Shown: in pieces, positions 17,837 through 28,213 of the stretch | Position numbering within the stretch: position 1 is the first letter of the stretch | Layout: the number at the start of each line of letters is the position of its first letter | Source of the DNA: Gilliamella sp. wkB7 | GTDB lineage: Bacteria > Pseudomonadota > Gammaproteobacteria > Enterobacterales > Orbaceae | DNA: 64,000 nt | Direction of reading: 5' to 3' | Assembly: GCF_001693435.1 (NCBI RefSeq) | Contig: NZ_CM004509.1 | Location: forward strand, 248,001 to 312,000 | The notes under the pieces: generated by a model | What the model saw: the letters and a program-made list of their open reading frames with translations, nothing else | What the model was told of the DNA's origin: nothing | Database searches by the model: none | Program-made: the position numbers and the translations under genes

Positions 17837-19098
17837 TCGGCCTAATTGATTGCAATAATTTCTATGCTTCATGTGAACGCGTTTTTAATCCTAAATTAGA
17901 AGGAAAACCAATTGGGATCTTGTCCAATAATGATGGCTGTGTTATTGCGCGTTCAAATGAATTAAAACCATTAGTACCTATGGGGATGCCGGCTTATCAG
18001 ATCCCATCTAAAATTCGTAAACAAATAATTTTGCTAAGTTCAAATTATGAACTTTATGGTGATATGAGCCAGCGGGTCTTTGATACTGTACAAAACCATA
18101 CTCCGAGTATTGAGCTTTATTCTATTGATGAAGCTTTTATTCAACTAGATGGATTTACAGATATAACAGCACATTGTTTAAAAATAAAAAATGTTGTAAA
18201 ACGAGATACAGGTATTCCTGTTAGTATCGGTATTGCTCCAACGCGAACATTGGCAAAGTTAGCTAATCATATAGCCAAAAAACAAGCCATTTATCAAAAT
18301 GTTTATTGTTTACCCACAGATGAAAAATCACTAAAAAATATATTAGAAACATTTTCAATTAATAACATTTGGGGCGTAGGTCGACATATCGCAAACAAAT
18401 TAAATAGAATCAATATTCATACTGCATGGGATCTGCGTCAAGCTAATCTAAAATATATTAGAAATAACTTTTCGGTAACACTAGAACGGACCGTATTAGA
18501 ATTACAAGGTATTAACTGTATTGAGTTAGATGACCTATCCACTCCGAAGAAAAACATCATGATATCACGCAGTTTTGGTCGCTTAACGAGTACACTATTT
18601 GATTTACAAGAAGCGATTCGTCTGCATGCAAGCCGTGCAACTGAAAAGCTTAGACAACAACAATCTGTCGCTAGCGCTATTCTAGTCTTTTTAAAAACGA
18701 ATCGCTTTTGTGACAATTCAAATCAATATCATCCATCAATCGTAGTACCACTTTCTTTTCCAACAGATGACTCACGATTAATTATTCACGCAGCACAAAA
18801 AGGTTTGCTGGCAATATATAAGCAAGATCTTTTATTTATGAAATCAGGGGTAATGTTATTGGACCTAAAAATTAAAAACAGCCATTCTCAACCAGACTTT
18901 TTCACAACACCTTTAATAAATCCATCGCTGCATAGAAATGACAAACTTATGAAAACAATTGATACCATTAATCAAAAAATGGGTAAAAATACGATCCAAT
19001 TAGGGGGAATACAAAAGTCTGCTCCTTGGCAAATAAAACGTCAATTATTAAGCAAGCGTTATACTACTCATTGGAATGAATTACCATTAGTGAAATAA
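17833..19098 (+). CDS. umuC: UmuC, Y-family DNA polymerase V catalytic subunit
   Basis: A 421-residue protein, almost exactly the length of E. coli UmuC (422). It begins MIGLIDCNNFYASCERVFNP and has the catalytic SIDEAFI motif, then helix-hairpin-helix and little-finger regions. A QPDFF segment near residue 353 could be a beta-clamp-binding motif. The ATG at 17833 overlaps the umuD stop (ATGA); an upstream in-frame ATG at 17782 lies inside umuD and is not used. It performs error-prone translesion synthesis with UmuD'2. Confidence 0.93.
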   Translation: MIGLIDCNNFYASCERVFNPKLEGKPIGILSNNDGCVIARSNELKPLVPMGMPAYQIPSKIRKQIILLSSNYELYGDMSQRVFDTVQNHTPSIELYSIDEAFIQLDGFTDITAHCLKIKNVVKRDTGIPVSIGIAPTRTLAKLANHIAKKQAIYQNVYCLPTDEKSLKNILETFSINNIWGVGRHIANKLNRINIHTAWDLRQANLKYIRNNFSVTLERTVLELQGINCIELDDLSTPKKNIMISRSFGRLTSTLFDLQEAIRLHASRATEKLRQQQSVASAILVFLKTNRFCDNSNQYHPSIVVPLSFPTDDSRLIIHAAQKGLLAIYKQDLLFMKSGVMLLDLKIKNSHSQPDFFTTPLINPSLHRNDKLMKTIDTINQKMGKNTIQLGGIQKSAPWQIKRQLLSKRYTTHWNELPLVK

Positions 19099-19215
19099 AT
19101 AACTAAAAATAGTAATCATTATTATATATAATAAGCAAACGAGTAACATATATTCTAGCGATGGATATTGAATATCCTCAATAAGTGACCATAACATAAG
19201 AACGGATTGATTAGG

Positions 19216-20037
19216 ATGAAAGATACAGAATTAGAAATAGAAAGACTCAAAACTTTAAGTACTACACTGAATCATAAAAAATGTGTTTCAACTTATAAAT
19301 CAAAACAACAACAGGATCTCTCTAATATACCGATATTAAAACCACTGCTTGTTGTTGTATTAAATGGTTGTAAAATCGTTGGTAACGAAACAAAAGTCGC
19401 GTGTAACGTAGGTAATTTTGTTTTTTTTACTGATGTACAAACAATGAATATGCGAAATATTCCTGCCAATACCAATTATCTTGCGGTACTCGTTGAATTT
19501 GAATTTTCTGATTTTGATAATAATTTAATAAATAATAATACTAACAAATCTGAAACATACACATTCGGTAAAGCTAATAGCGCCTTATACAAATGTATAT
19601 CTCAACTTGTTGAATGTTTAGATTGGGCAACAGAAGATATAATAGAAAACCGAAGAAAAGAGATCATCAATTTATTGGCTAATTCAGGATATCCGAATTT
19701 AGCTTACCTTCCTGGTCAAAAAGAAACTACCCTAAAAGTTATCGAAATATTTAAAAGAAACGACAATAAAAAAATTACAATAGATGATGTGAGTAAAGAA
19801 ATCTGCATGAGTAAAGCGACTTTATATCGCAAATTAAAGTTTGAAGGGGAAAATATCCAAAAAATAAAAGAAAAGGTGTTAATGGGACGAGCACTTCATT
19901 TATTACAAACATCAAGCCTTTCAACAGAACACATTGCCACAATGGTTGGCTATTCATCTACCGCTCGATTTTCTCAACGATTTAGAGCTTATTTTGGATT
20001 ATCACCAAAAGAATTAAAAAATACCAAACGAATTTAA
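19216..20037 (+). CDS. AraC-family transcriptional regulator
   Basis: About 273 residues. The C-terminal third has two AraC helix-turn-helix units: ITIDDVSKEICMSKATLYRKL and TEHIATMVGYSSTARFSQRFRAYFG, then the conserved LSPKELK. The N-terminal sensing domain is not recognisable beyond a cupin-like beta pattern. The layout resembles GadX/GadW or virulence-type AraC proteins. ATG 19216 is preferred over an in-frame TTG at 19207; neither has a strong ribosome site. It stands alone, with a terminator after it and no divergent partner, so its targets cannot be inferred from context. Confidence 0.82.
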   Translation: MKDTELEIERLKTLSTTLNHKKCVSTYKSKQQQDLSNIPILKPLLVVVLNGCKIVGNETKVACNVGNFVFFTDVQTMNMRNIPANTNYLAVLVEFEFSDFDNNLINNNTNKSETYTFGKANSALYKCISQLVECLDWATEDIIENRRKEIINLLANSGYPNLAYLPGQKETTLKVIEIFKRNDNKKITIDDVSKEICMSKATLYRKLKFEGENIQKIKEKVLMGRALHLLQTSSLSTEHIATMVGYSSTARFSQRFRAYFGLSPKELKNTKRI

Positions 20038-20051
20038 TCGTTTTTTAATAT

Positions 20052-20080
20052 AAAAAATCCCATTAAATTGGGATTTTTTT
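20052..20080 (+). terminator. Terminator of the AraC-family gene
   Basis: ATCCCA and TGGGAT, extended by A/T pairs, form a hairpin followed by TTTTTTT, 15 bp after the stop. Confidence 0.85.
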
Positions 20081-20445
20081 AATATACAATATTTGTTGGA
20101 TAAAGTTAGTCTAAGTAAAAATTTTTATCATTTTAAAATATCAGTATTTTTAAAGATAAATTTTTAAACACAAATAGATAACTGCAAATCAGTTATCAAC
20201 AAATTACCCTATTCATGTAGAATTATAATTATTTATTCTAAGAACAGTTAATATCAAAATTCTATACAAATAGTATCAGTGAGATTCGGATTTATACAAA
20301 AAAAGTTAATGAACAGTAACAAAACTATGTTAGATTTTGCAATAATGCCTTCCATGGCAAAATTGCAAAGGTTTTTATTGATACCAATCATCCATGGGTA
20401 ATAAGCCAAAAATGACCTTTACTTTGATATCAATTAAATCAGATA

Positions 20446-20508
20446 TTTTTCCTTAGAACTATTTCCCTTTAGAACTAACTCCTTTTAGAACTAATTCCTT
20501 TTAAACTA
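20446..20508 (+). repeat. Four tandem copies of a ~16-bp unit
   Basis: The unit TTTCCCTTTAGAACTA recurs with small changes at 20446, 20462, 20478 and 20494 (the last is TTTTAAACTA and 15 bp). The period is constant, so slippage-type duplication is likely. Confidence 0.7.
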
Positions 20509-20655
20509 AAAGGATTAATACTGATTTTTTTACACTATCAAAATATCCATAAAATGACAGTATTACTATAAATACCCTATCCCAAACTACTATGTTGGTA
20601 TGATTTAATACTCAACCTCATTTGCGATATGTGGCTAAATTATAACAAGTAATTT

Positions 20656-20671
20656 TGTGAAAAAAATCACA
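20656..20671. promoter_or_regulatory. Perfect CRP-type site in a gene-free region
   Basis: TGTGAAAAAAATCACA is exactly TGTGA-N6-TCACA. It lies between the convergent AraC gene and the yhhJ operon, ~600 bp from either gene end. It may control an unannotated RNA. Confidence 0.55.
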
Positions 20672-21221
20672 ATTAAATTCATTTTATTAACAAAATATTT
20701 CAATTTACTTACATAACCTTAAAATTAAGATTAACAAGTCGCATAACATGATGAAATTTGCACTATTTCTCAATGCTTACTAATTGATAATTAATAAGAA
20801 AATATACATATCCATCTATTTGAGATGGATACAAATATTGTACCTTTTTATTTCAAATTTGTATCAATAAGTAACATTTCTATTCAAAATCATGATTCAT
20901 TGTTTTTTGAAATAGACTCAAATAATCTATTTATGTTGAATATTATTGCCTAGTTCTAAAAAGTTATATTTAGATTTTTTATTAAAGATATTGTACGTTT
21001 TGTTATGCAAAAATGCTTGAGTTAGTTTGCTATAACAAATTAATTTATTATAGTTTTTTTAACTGTATTGTAAAATCAATGACAGATCTTATTATGGTTA
21101 TAAATTAGATGTAGTGATTTAATATTACCGAAATCTTATTCTGTGTAGATACCTTTTGTATGCATAAAAACATGCGTCTATTGCAGTAATAGTGATGAAA
21201 AAGAATAACAAGTCAAAAAGA

Positions 21222-21242
21222 GACAAAATAAATCATTTTGTC
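21222..21242 (-). terminator. Terminator of the yhiI-rbbA-yhhJ operon
   Basis: GACAAAAT and ATTTTGTC form a perfect 8-bp stem; read on the minus strand it is followed by TCTTTTTG. It lies 22 bp past the yhhJ stop. Confidence 0.75.
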
Positions 21243-21263
21243 ATATTATGAAGATATGGGATC

Positions 21264-22394
21264 TTATGATCCCATATTGACAATTGAACTACGGAAACGC
21301 TTAAGGGCAATGAGAAAGAACACACAACCAATGGCTAATAGCCAAGCATAGGAAGTCCAGACCACACTTAAACCCGCACCACGATATAAAATTGCTTGTC
21401 CTAATTCAACAAAGTGAGTAGTAGGAGCAAACAACATAATATTTTGAACCACTTCAGGCATACTCTCACGTGGCGTACTACCCCCAGAAAGCATCTGTAA
21501 CGGCAAAAGAATTAAAATGAATAACATTGCAAACTGTGCTGTTGATTTAGCGACGGTAGCCATAAAGATACCAAGTGACGTTGTCACGAATAAGTGCAGA
21601 GCAGCACCAATCAAAAATAGAGTAATCGATCCCTCAATCGGTACATTAAGCCAACCTTGAACAACCAGTAAAAGTGCTCCCCATGTTGAAACCAGAACGA
21701 CAAGACCCATAGACCAAACTTTTGAGATCATAATTTGAAATGGTGTAACTGGCATTGAAAGCAAGTGATCGATCGTGCCATGTTCACGTTCTTTCATTAA
21801 AGCAGCACCAGTCAAAATAATCGACAAAGTAGTAACAATGTTAATAATTTCAACAACCGAACCAAACCAAGACCGAGTTAAATTTGGATTAAATGCAGCA
21901 TGAACTTCAATGTTAACTGGCAAACTGGTTGGTTTATCAATTTGATTAAAATATTTTGTTATTTCGTTATTCACAATTTGAGTAATATAGCCATTTCCAA
22001 CAAACGCCTGCCCCATTCGCGTTGCATCAACATTAAGTTGAATTTCAGGACTTTGATTATTTAAAACATCGCGTTGAAAATTAGGCGGTATATTTAATGC
22101 AAAGGTATAACTGTCTGTATCCATTCCACGATCGACAACATCCATTGAATGTAATTTAACGGGTTTATTAAACATTGGTGGATAAAATGCTGCAATAATT
22201 TGCCTTGATAAAGGCGAATCATCTTCATCAACCACGGCTATCGAAGCGTGATGAAGCGAATCAGAAGTTGCTGTTGCAGCAGAATAAATATCAATTGTGA
22301 AACAGTAGGCGATTAAAAATAACATGATTGGATCACGAATTAATCCCCATAATTCTTTAATACCTAAGCGATAAATATTAATAAAACCTTGCAT
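21264..22394 (-). CDS. yhhJ: ABC-2 type permease YhhJ
   Basis: A 376-residue permease with one N-terminal membrane segment, a large periplasmic loop (~45-180) and five C-terminal segments, as in ABC-2 family proteins of the YbhR/YhhJ group. KEREHGTIDHLLSMPVTPFQIMISKVWS is the typical cytoplasmic coupling stretch. It sits 5 bp after rbbA in the same order as E. coli yhiI-rbbA-yhhJ. With the RbbA permease half and the HlyD-like YhiI it should form an exporter; the substrate is not established. Confidence 0.88.
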   Translation of the reverse strand: MQGFINIYRLGIKELWGLIRDPIMLFLIAYCFTIDIYSAATATSDSLHHASIAVVDEDDSPLSRQIIAAFYPPMFNKPVKLHSMDVVDRGMDTDSYTFALNIPPNFQRDVLNNQSPEIQLNVDATRMGQAFVGNGYITQIVNNEITKYFNQIDKPTSLPVNIEVHAAFNPNLTRSWFGSVVEIINIVTTLSIILTGAALMKEREHGTIDHLLSMPVTPFQIMISKVWSMGLVVLVSTWGALLLVVQGWLNVPIEGSITLFLIGAALHLFVTTSLGIFMATVAKSTAQFAMLFILILLPLQMLSGGSTPRESMPEVVQNIMLFAPTTHFVELGQAILYRGAGLSVVWTSYAWLLAIGCVFFLIALKRFRSSIVNMGS

Positions 22395-22399
22395 AATAT

Positions 22400-25201
22400 C
22401 TATCCTTCTTGTTTCTTGAGAAGAAATATACTTGCACCAAGTATAATCGGAATGGTAATGAGTAATACAAATATTGAGTTATGTAAATCAAAAAGTCCTA
22501 ATGCTTTATTGAAAACACCTCGCGCAATAACAAGCATATGACTTGTTGGATAAACTTCACCAATATATCGCCCAATACCCTCTAAAGATGCTACTGGATT
22601 GAGTAATCCTGAGAATTGTATTGCAGGTAACATCGTACCAACCGTAGTTAAAAATATAACCGCGACTTGACTGCGTGTTACTGTCGAAGCAAGCAATCCG
22701 AATCCTGTTGCAATAATACAATAAGCTAATCCAGCTAAACATATGGTCAGGAAGCTTCCTTTTATCGGCACATCAAATATGGTGATAGCCATAATTAGGA
22801 GTAATAAGAAGCTAAGCATCGAAATAACAATATAAGGAACTTGCTTACCTAATAAAAACTCAGTTCTTGTAACAGGAGTAACATATAAATTGATGATTGA
22901 TCCCATCTCTTTTTCACGAACAACAGATAAGGCTGCTAACATAGATGGAATCATTAATAATAGAATTGGAATTACAGCCGGAACCATTGCTTGTAAACTT
23001 TTAACATCAGGATTATAACGATATCGAGTTTCAATGTTCGCCAATGAGCTCGATTCTGTTCCAGTTGTTGTTTTTATCTTTTCACTTAACCAAGCAAGAT
23101 GCATACCTTGCACATAGCCTTTAACCGTATCTGCTCTAGATGGCATAGCACCATCAATCCAAATACCGATGTTAACGGGATCTCCGCGTTGTATATCTCG
23201 TCCAAAATTAGGCGGTATCTCGATAGCTAAAGAGATCTCATTACTTCTCATTCTTTGATCCATGTCATCATAATCAAGGATGGGTGGTTTTTCGATAAAA
23301 TAGCGCTTAGACCCTGAAAGATTTAGAGTGTAATTTTGACTGATAATACTTTGATCACGATCTAACACTGCAAATCTTAAATCCTGTACATCCATGGTGA
23401 TACCATAACCCATAACCAGCATTAAGATTGCCGAACCTAAAAAGGCTAATAAAGCACGCAAAGGATCACGTGATAATTCTAATGTTTCACGCCATAAACA
23501 ACCAATCATACGAGTCAAGCTAAATCCTTGTAGATGATGGGTATCTTGAGTTACCTTAACGGGTTCATTAGTTACGGTTTTGGTGGTTTCACTCTCTTTT
23601 TCATCCATATTTGTATCATCTGCACCAGCATCAACTAAATAACGGATAAAAGCTTCTTCCAGAGTGTTCGCATTTTTAGAATGAATAATATTATCAGGTG
23701 TATCACTGGCTAATACTTTACCTGCATGCATTAATGAAATTCTATCGCATCGAGCAGCTTCATTCATAAAGTGGGTGGTAATAAATACGGTTACTTTATC
23801 CTTTCGAGAAAGCTCAATAATCAAACGCCAAAAGTCATCACGAGCAATGGGATCGACCCCAGAGGTAGGTTCATCCAAAATAAGAATTTCAGGATTATGA
23901 ACCACCGCAACCGATAAAGAAAGCCTTTGTTTAACACCTAAAGGTAGACTTTCAGGCAAACTTTTAACGTCATTTTCTAAACCAAAACGTTTAAGTAGTT
24001 CATTAACTCTTGCAGGTATTTTGCTCTCTTCAATACCAAATAGGCGTGCATGTAAAATGAGATTTTGTTCAACAGTTAATTCACTATAAAGCGAAAATGC
24101 CTGAGACATATAACCTAAATGACGTCTAACATTGATATCACTGGCATCGACAGGTTTACCAAATAACCATGCTTCGCCTGATGATATCGGTAATAATCCA
24201 GTTAACATCTTCATGGTTGTTGATTTACCGCAACCATTTGATCCTAAAAAGCCAAATATCTCACCTTGTTTAATTGAAAAATTAACATGATCAACTGCAA
24301 TAAAATCGCCAAATTGTTTAGTTAAGTCTTTAGCTTCAATTGCAACTTGTAAATCTTGATTTATGGCTAATGGGGGGATTTCGACGGCTTCATAACCTTC
24401 CCTAGCATCTTCTGGCATTAACTGAATAAAGGCATCATCTAAATTATTTTTACCTGTTTTGGCTAATAATGCTTGTGGAGTGCCTGTTTCAAGAATTTTA
24501 CCGCCATACATTGCAACCAACCAATCAAAGTTTTGCGCTTCATCCATATAAGCCGTTGCAACAATCACGCTCATTTGCGGTCGTTGTTCACGAATTTTAT
24601 TGATTAATTGCCAAAATTGGGCACGAGAAAGAGGATCAACACCCGTAGTTGGTTCATCAAGAATAAGTAAATCAGGGTCATGAATCAGGGCAGAACATAA
24701 ACTGACCTTTTGTTTCATACCACCTGAAAGGCGACCCGCTGGTCTGGATAAAAAAGGATATAAGCCCGTACTTTTAGTTAATTCGTCAATACGGCGTCGT
24801 CTTTCCGCTGCGTCATTACCAAATAGACAAGCAAAAAATTGTAAATTTTCTTCAACTGAAAGTGTAGGATAGAGATTTTTGCCTAATCCTTGTGGCATAT
24901 AAGCAATGCGTGTACAAACGTTTTTTCGATGTGATTTATCTTTCATATCACCATCAAGAACGTACACTAATCCTTCTTGGATAACATGTGCTCCTGAAAT
25001 CAATGATAATAGACTGGATTTACCTACCCCATCAGGTCCAATCAATCCCACCATACATCTTGGTGGGATTGCAATACTGATATCATTGAGTGCACAAGTC
25101 TTTTTATATTTTAAGGTTACATTACTAACATTTACTACAGCATCATCAAGGGCTTTGCCTTCAGCAAGTAAAGCTAAATCCTTTTTATCCGATTCTGACA
25201 T
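22400..25201 (-). CDS. rbbA: RbbA: fused double ABC ATPase and permease
   Basis: A 933-residue protein (E. coli RbbA is 911). The first nucleotide-binding domain has GPDGVGKSS (~55), LSGGMKQK and [32 protein letters not shown] is nearly identical to E. coli. The second has GSNGCGKST (~320) and [11 protein letters not shown] but a degenerate signature (LPLGVKQR for LSGGQ). Residues ~565-933 are an ABC-2 permease. E. coli RbbA binds ribosomes and has been reported to stimulate translation, while its architecture and operon suggest export, so its role is debated. GGAGA precedes the ATG. Confidence 0.93.
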   Translation of the reverse strand: MSESDKKDLALLAEGKALDDAVVNVSNVTLKYKKTCALNDISIAIPPRCMVGLIGPDGVGKSSLLSLISGAHVIQEGLVYVLDGDMKDKSHRKNVCTRIAYMPQGLGKNLYPTLSVEENLQFFACLFGNDAAERRRRIDELTKSTGLYPFLSRPAGRLSGGMKQKVSLCSALIHDPDLLILDEPTTGVDPLSRAQFWQLINKIREQRPQMSVIVATAYMDEAQNFDWLVAMYGGKILETGTPQALLAKTGKNNLDDAFIQLMPEDAREGYEAVEIPPLAINQDLQVAIEAKDLTKQFGDFIAVDHVNFSIKQGEIFGFLGSNGCGKSTTMKMLTGLLPISSGEAWLFGKPVDASDINVRRHLGYMSQAFSLYSELTVEQNLILHARLFGIEESKIPARVNELLKRFGLENDVKSLPESLPLGVKQRLSLSVAVVHNPEILILDEPTSGVDPIARDDFWRLIIELSRKDKVTVFITTHFMNEAARCDRISLMHAGKVLASDTPDNIIHSKNANTLEEAFIRYLVDAGADDTNMDEKESETTKTVTNEPVKVTQDTHHLQGFSLTRMIGCLWRETLELSRDPLRALLAFLGSAILMLVMGYGITMDVQDLRFAVLDRDQSIISQNYTLNLSGSKRYFIEKPPILDYDDMDQRMRSNEISLAIEIPPNFGRDIQRGDPVNIGIWIDGAMPSRADTVKGYVQGMHLAWLSEKIKTTTGTESSSLANIETRYRYNPDVKSLQAMVPAVIPILLLMIPSMLAALSVVREKEMGSIINLYVTPVTRTEFLLGKQVPYIVISMLSFLLLLIMAITIFDVPIKGSFLTICLAGLAYCIIATGFGLLASTVTRSQVAVIFLTTVGTMLPAIQFSGLLNPVASLEGIGRYIGEVYPTSHMLVIARGVFNKALGLFDLHNSIFVLLITIPIILGASIFLLKKQEG

Positions 25202-25214
25202 TTGCTATCTCCAA

Positions 25215-26288
25215 TTATTTTGTTTGGCATTTTGCAACATCAGATAACTCTGAAGGCCACTCCGTATTAGGATCAAGTCTTACCCAAGCAACACCAGGAA
25301 GACCTGTTTTAACGTAGGTAATATAACATCTTAAAAGTTCTGGGCTTAATTGTGCTTTTACTCTAAACATCAACTTTTGACGCTCATCTTTTGTTTCTAC
25401 AGTTTTAGGCGTAAACTGTGCAACACTTGATACGAATGAAATTTTGGCAGAAATGGCTTTTTCAGGTAAAGCATCAAGAACTAATCGAACTTCATCACCA
25501 ATAGCGACTTTACCTACAATGGTTTCAGGTAAAAAGAATGTTAAATAAACATCTGATAAATTGACCAAATTCAAAACTTTACCACCAGAAGGTAAGACTT
25601 CACCAAGTTGAGCGATACGATATTGAATACGTCCATCGACAGGTGCAGTTAAAGTACTGTCATCGATATCAGCCTGAATTTGTCTAATATTTGCTAGAGC
25701 TACGTTTATCTCTGATTGAGCACTTTCCACGCCTGCTTGCGCAGCTTCAATTGCTGCATCGGCAGCCGCTACTTGGGATTTAGCGGAATCTAAAGCGGCT
25801 TTTGCGCTATTAACTTTAGCGGTATCATCATCAAATTGTTGAACTGAAATGGCACCTTTTTGATAAAGTGTAGCCGTTCTTTGTAAATGTTTATTCGCAA
25901 TATCTAAATCACTTTCTTTTTGAGTAACGCCTGCTAACGCAGCTACTTTATCACTCATTTTTAAGGCAACTTGAGCTTTTGATGTAGCTTCATTACTCAT
26001 TGCTTGTCGATGCTGTGCTTGAGCTTCATTTAACTTAGCTTGCAAAGTATCAGTTTGCATGATAACGAGAGGCTGACCTGCTGTGACAAATTCACCTTCA
26101 TCAACATTAATTTTTTCAATTCTACCTGCTAGTTTTGTAGATATGTTGATTTCGGTTGCTTCTATACGCCCATTACCACTGATAAAATCGGGCCCATAAC
26201 CATCGGTTTTGAATTGTTGCCACAAAACCACCAGAAGCGCGACAACGATAAGAGCGATAATGATCCATTTCTTGCTAATATTTTTCAT
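25215..26288 (-). CDS. yhiI: HlyD-family periplasmic adaptor YhiI
   Basis: A 357-residue membrane-fusion protein. It has an N-terminal membrane anchor (WIIIALIVVALLVVLW), a biotinyl/lipoyl-like segment (ISTKLAGRIEKINVDEGEFV), a long Ala/Gln-rich coiled coil (~85-205) and a beta-barrel part. It is the first gene of the yhiI-rbbA-yhhJ unit and lies 13 bp before rbbA. It should link the inner-membrane transporter to an outer-membrane channel of TolC type; none is encoded nearby. Confidence 0.9.
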   Translation of the reverse strand: MKNISKKWIIIALIVVALLVVLWQQFKTDGYGPDFISGNGRIEATEINISTKLAGRIEKINVDEGEFVTAGQPLVIMQTDTLQAKLNEAQAQHRQAMSNEATSKAQVALKMSDKVAALAGVTQKESDLDIANKHLQRTATLYQKGAISVQQFDDDTAKVNSAKAALDSAKSQVAAADAAIEAAQAGVESAQSEINVALANIRQIQADIDDSTLTAPVDGRIQYRIAQLGEVLPSGGKVLNLVNLSDVYLTFFLPETIVGKVAIGDEVRLVLDALPEKAISAKISFVSSVAQFTPKTVETKDERQKLMFRVKAQLSPELLRCYITYVKTGLPGVAWVRLDPNTEWPSELSDVAKCQTK

Positions 26289-26438
26289 GAATAATGCCTT
26301 GTTTGAATATAATTAATTTTTTATAAAGACTAAATGAATAATAAATTTTTGTAAACTTTATCCATATGGTTTAAATAATAACAAAAGTTCTTTATAAATA
26401 AAATAAACACAATAGTTAACAGCAAGAAATGTTAAAAA

Positions 26439-26456
26439 TTTGAATTTAAATTATTA
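26439..26456. promoter_or_regulatory. Possible ARG box upstream of argE
   Basis: TTTGAATTTAAATTATTA resembles the ArgR half-site pair TNTGAATWWWWATTCANW with the left half intact and two changes on the right. Placed ~90 bp before the argE start. Expected for arginine repression, but in AT-rich DNA such a match may be chance. Confidence 0.3.
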
Positions 26457-26548
26457 TTTTAAATACCCTGATATGCAAATAATCATCTAAGTGCTATTCT
26501 TATCACCTTGTAAAAGGACATATTGACTATTTTTTTAAGGTGATTTCT

Positions 26549-27706
26549 ATGGCTCTTCCATCTTTTTTAACACTATATAATGAACTTATCTCAACCCCAA
26601 CAATTAGCAATGTTACTAATGAAAAATTAGATTACTCCAATAAAATTCTCATCGAAAAATTAGCATCGTGGTTTTCGGATCTAGGCTTTACTATCGATAT
26701 ACAACCCGTTCCGAATACTCGCGATAAATATAATATGCTGGCAACGTATACCAATGATGAAAATAGTACACAAGGTGGATTATTACTCAGTGGCCATAGT
26801 GACACTGTCCCTTTTGATGAAGGACAATGGACAAAAGATCCTTTCAAATTAACCGAAGAAAATAACAATTTATATGGACTTGGTACTGCTGATATGAAAG
26901 GATTTTTTGCTTTTATTTTAGATGCATTACGAGATATAGACCTAAAAAAACTGACTAAACCAATCTATGTACTTGCCACTGCCGATGAAGAAACTTCAAT
27001 GGCGGGCGCATCGTTTTTTGCCCGACAAACACAATTACAACCTGATTGTACCATCATTGGAGAACCCACCTCATTAATCCCTATCCGTGCTCACAAAGGA
27101 TTTTTATCTAATTCAATTAAAGTTATTGGTAAATCTGGTCACTCAAGCGATCCAGACAAAGGTATTAACGCTATCGAAATTATGCATTTAGTCATTGAAC
27201 GTTTATTGCTCCTTAAACAAAAATTTAAAGAACAATATCATAATGAAGGCTTTAGTGTGCCCTACCCAACTCTAAATTTAGGTGTAATTCATGGAGGCGA
27301 TGCAGCAAACCGTATATGCGGCTGTTGTGAATTAATTATTGATATACGGGTATTACCAAATAATGATGTTGATTCGCTCTATAATGCATTATGTGAAGCA
27401 TTGCAACCTGTGATGGATAAATACCCTAATCGTATAGCAGTAGAATATGAAGTCTCACCAATTCCAGGCTATGAGTGTAAAAAAGATCATCCAGCATTAC
27501 AACACATTGAAAAATTAGTCGGTCATCAAGCACAAACCGTTAATTACAGTACTGAAGCCCCCTATTTAAATCAAATTGCTCCAACCATTGTTTTAGGACC
27601 AGGATCGATTGAACAAGCTCATCAACCTGACGAATTTATTTCGATGGATTTTATAAAACCGACAAAATTAACTATTGAAAATTTAATTAAAGATTTCTGT
27701 CTTTAG
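26549..27706 (+). CDS. argE: Acetylornithine deacetylase ArgE
   Basis: A 385-residue M20-family zinc hydrolase (E. coli ArgE 383) that removes the acetyl group of N-acetylornithine in arginine synthesis. [55 protein letters not shown] and a C-terminal [14 protein letters not shown] carry the metal ligands and match E. coli closely. ATG 26549 is used, with AAGG 8 nt upstream; an in-frame GTG at 26540 overlaps that site. It stands alone, apart from other arg genes. Confidence 0.95.
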   Translation: MALPSFLTLYNELISTPTISNVTNEKLDYSNKILIEKLASWFSDLGFTIDIQPVPNTRDKYNMLATYTNDENSTQGGLLLSGHSDTVPFDEGQWTKDPFKLTEENNNLYGLGTADMKGFFAFILDALRDIDLKKLTKPIYVLATADEETSMAGASFFARQTQLQPDCTIIGEPTSLIPIRAHKGFLSNSIKVIGKSGHSSDPDKGINAIEIMHLVIERLLLLKQKFKEQYHNEGFSVPYPTLNLGVIHGGDAANRICGCCELIIDIRVLPNNDVDSLYNALCEALQPVMDKYPNRIAVEYEVSPIPGYECKKDHPALQHIEKLVGHQAQTVNYSTEAPYLNQIAPTIVLGPGSIEQAHQPDEFISMDFIKPTKLTIENLIKDFCL

Positions 27707-27717
27707 TCATATAAATA

Positions 27718-27734
27718 CGCCGACCATGTCGGCG
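27718..27734 (+). terminator. Hairpin after argE, shared with the convergent HxlR gene
   Basis: CGCCGAC-CAT-GTCGGCG is a perfect 7-bp stem; on the plus strand AATAAAGTTTTTT follows. Confidence 0.7.
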
Positions 27735-27751
27735 AATAAAGTTTTTTCAGA

Positions 27752-28099
27752 TTATGATAATGGGTCATCTTTATGATTATTTCCCCATTGGCAAAGCATA
27801 TCTAAAATAGGAACTAAAGATTTACCTCGTTCTAATAACCCATATTCCACTTTAGGTGGAATTTGCGGATATTCTTTTCTAAAAATTAATTTATCTTTTT
27901 CCATCTCCTTTAGGGTATTACTCAGTGTTTTAAAAGAAATATTATTAATGCTTCGTTTAAGTTCATTGAATCGCATTGTTGGCTGATTCTCGTTTAACCA
28001 ATAAAGAATCACAATTTTATACTTACCTCGAATCATTGAGAGTGTGTAATTAAATCCACTATTCTCAAAATGCTCTTCGGCACAATGATGATTTTCCAT
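27752..28099 (-). CDS. HxlR-family transcriptional regulator
   Basis: About 115 residues with one winged-helix domain: MRGKYKIVILYWL, RFNELKRSINNISFKTLSNTLKEMEKDKLI and PPKVEYGLLERGKSLVPIL are HxlR/YodB signatures. A cysteine at the N-terminus (ENHHCAEEHF) sits where YodB-type redox-sensing regulators carry theirs. ATG 28099 has GGAAAG 7 nt upstream; ATG 28114 also fits the frame. It is divergent from an NAD(P)H oxidoreductase gene across a perfect palindrome, the classic layout of a quinone/electrophile-sensing regulator and its target. Confidence 0.85.
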   Translation of the reverse strand: MENHHCAEEHFENSGFNYTLSMIRGKYKIVILYWLNENQPTMRFNELKRSINNISFKTLSNTLKEMEKDKLIFRKEYPQIPPKVEYGLLERGKSLVPILDMLCQWGNNHKDDPLS

Positions 28100-28128
28100 G
28101 TTGACACTTTCCATAAAGATAGTACATA

Positions 28129-28142
28129 ACGGTAATTACCGT
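28129..28142. promoter_or_regulatory. Palindromic operator candidate for the HxlR regulator
   Basis: ACGGTAATTACCGT is a perfect 14-bp palindrome in the 114-bp divergent region between the HxlR gene and the oxidoreductase gene. Size and position fit a dimeric winged-helix regulator controlling both. Confidence 0.6.
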
Positions 28143-28213
28143 ACTTCAAAATTAATCGTATTAATATTAGTATGACTTAATTATTGATAATAATATAGAA
28201 GGAATATTTAACA

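Larger units (their letters stand above)
20081..21221. other. 1.1-kb gene-free region between convergent genes
   Basis: No coding frame. It holds a four-unit 16-bp repeat (20446-20508), a perfect CRP-type site (20656-20671), a TATAAT on the minus strand (20639-20644) and a 9-bp hairpin TATCCATCT/AGATGGATA (20809-20831). Flanking genes converge on it, so none of these can serve an annotated gene directly. Confidence 0.7.
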
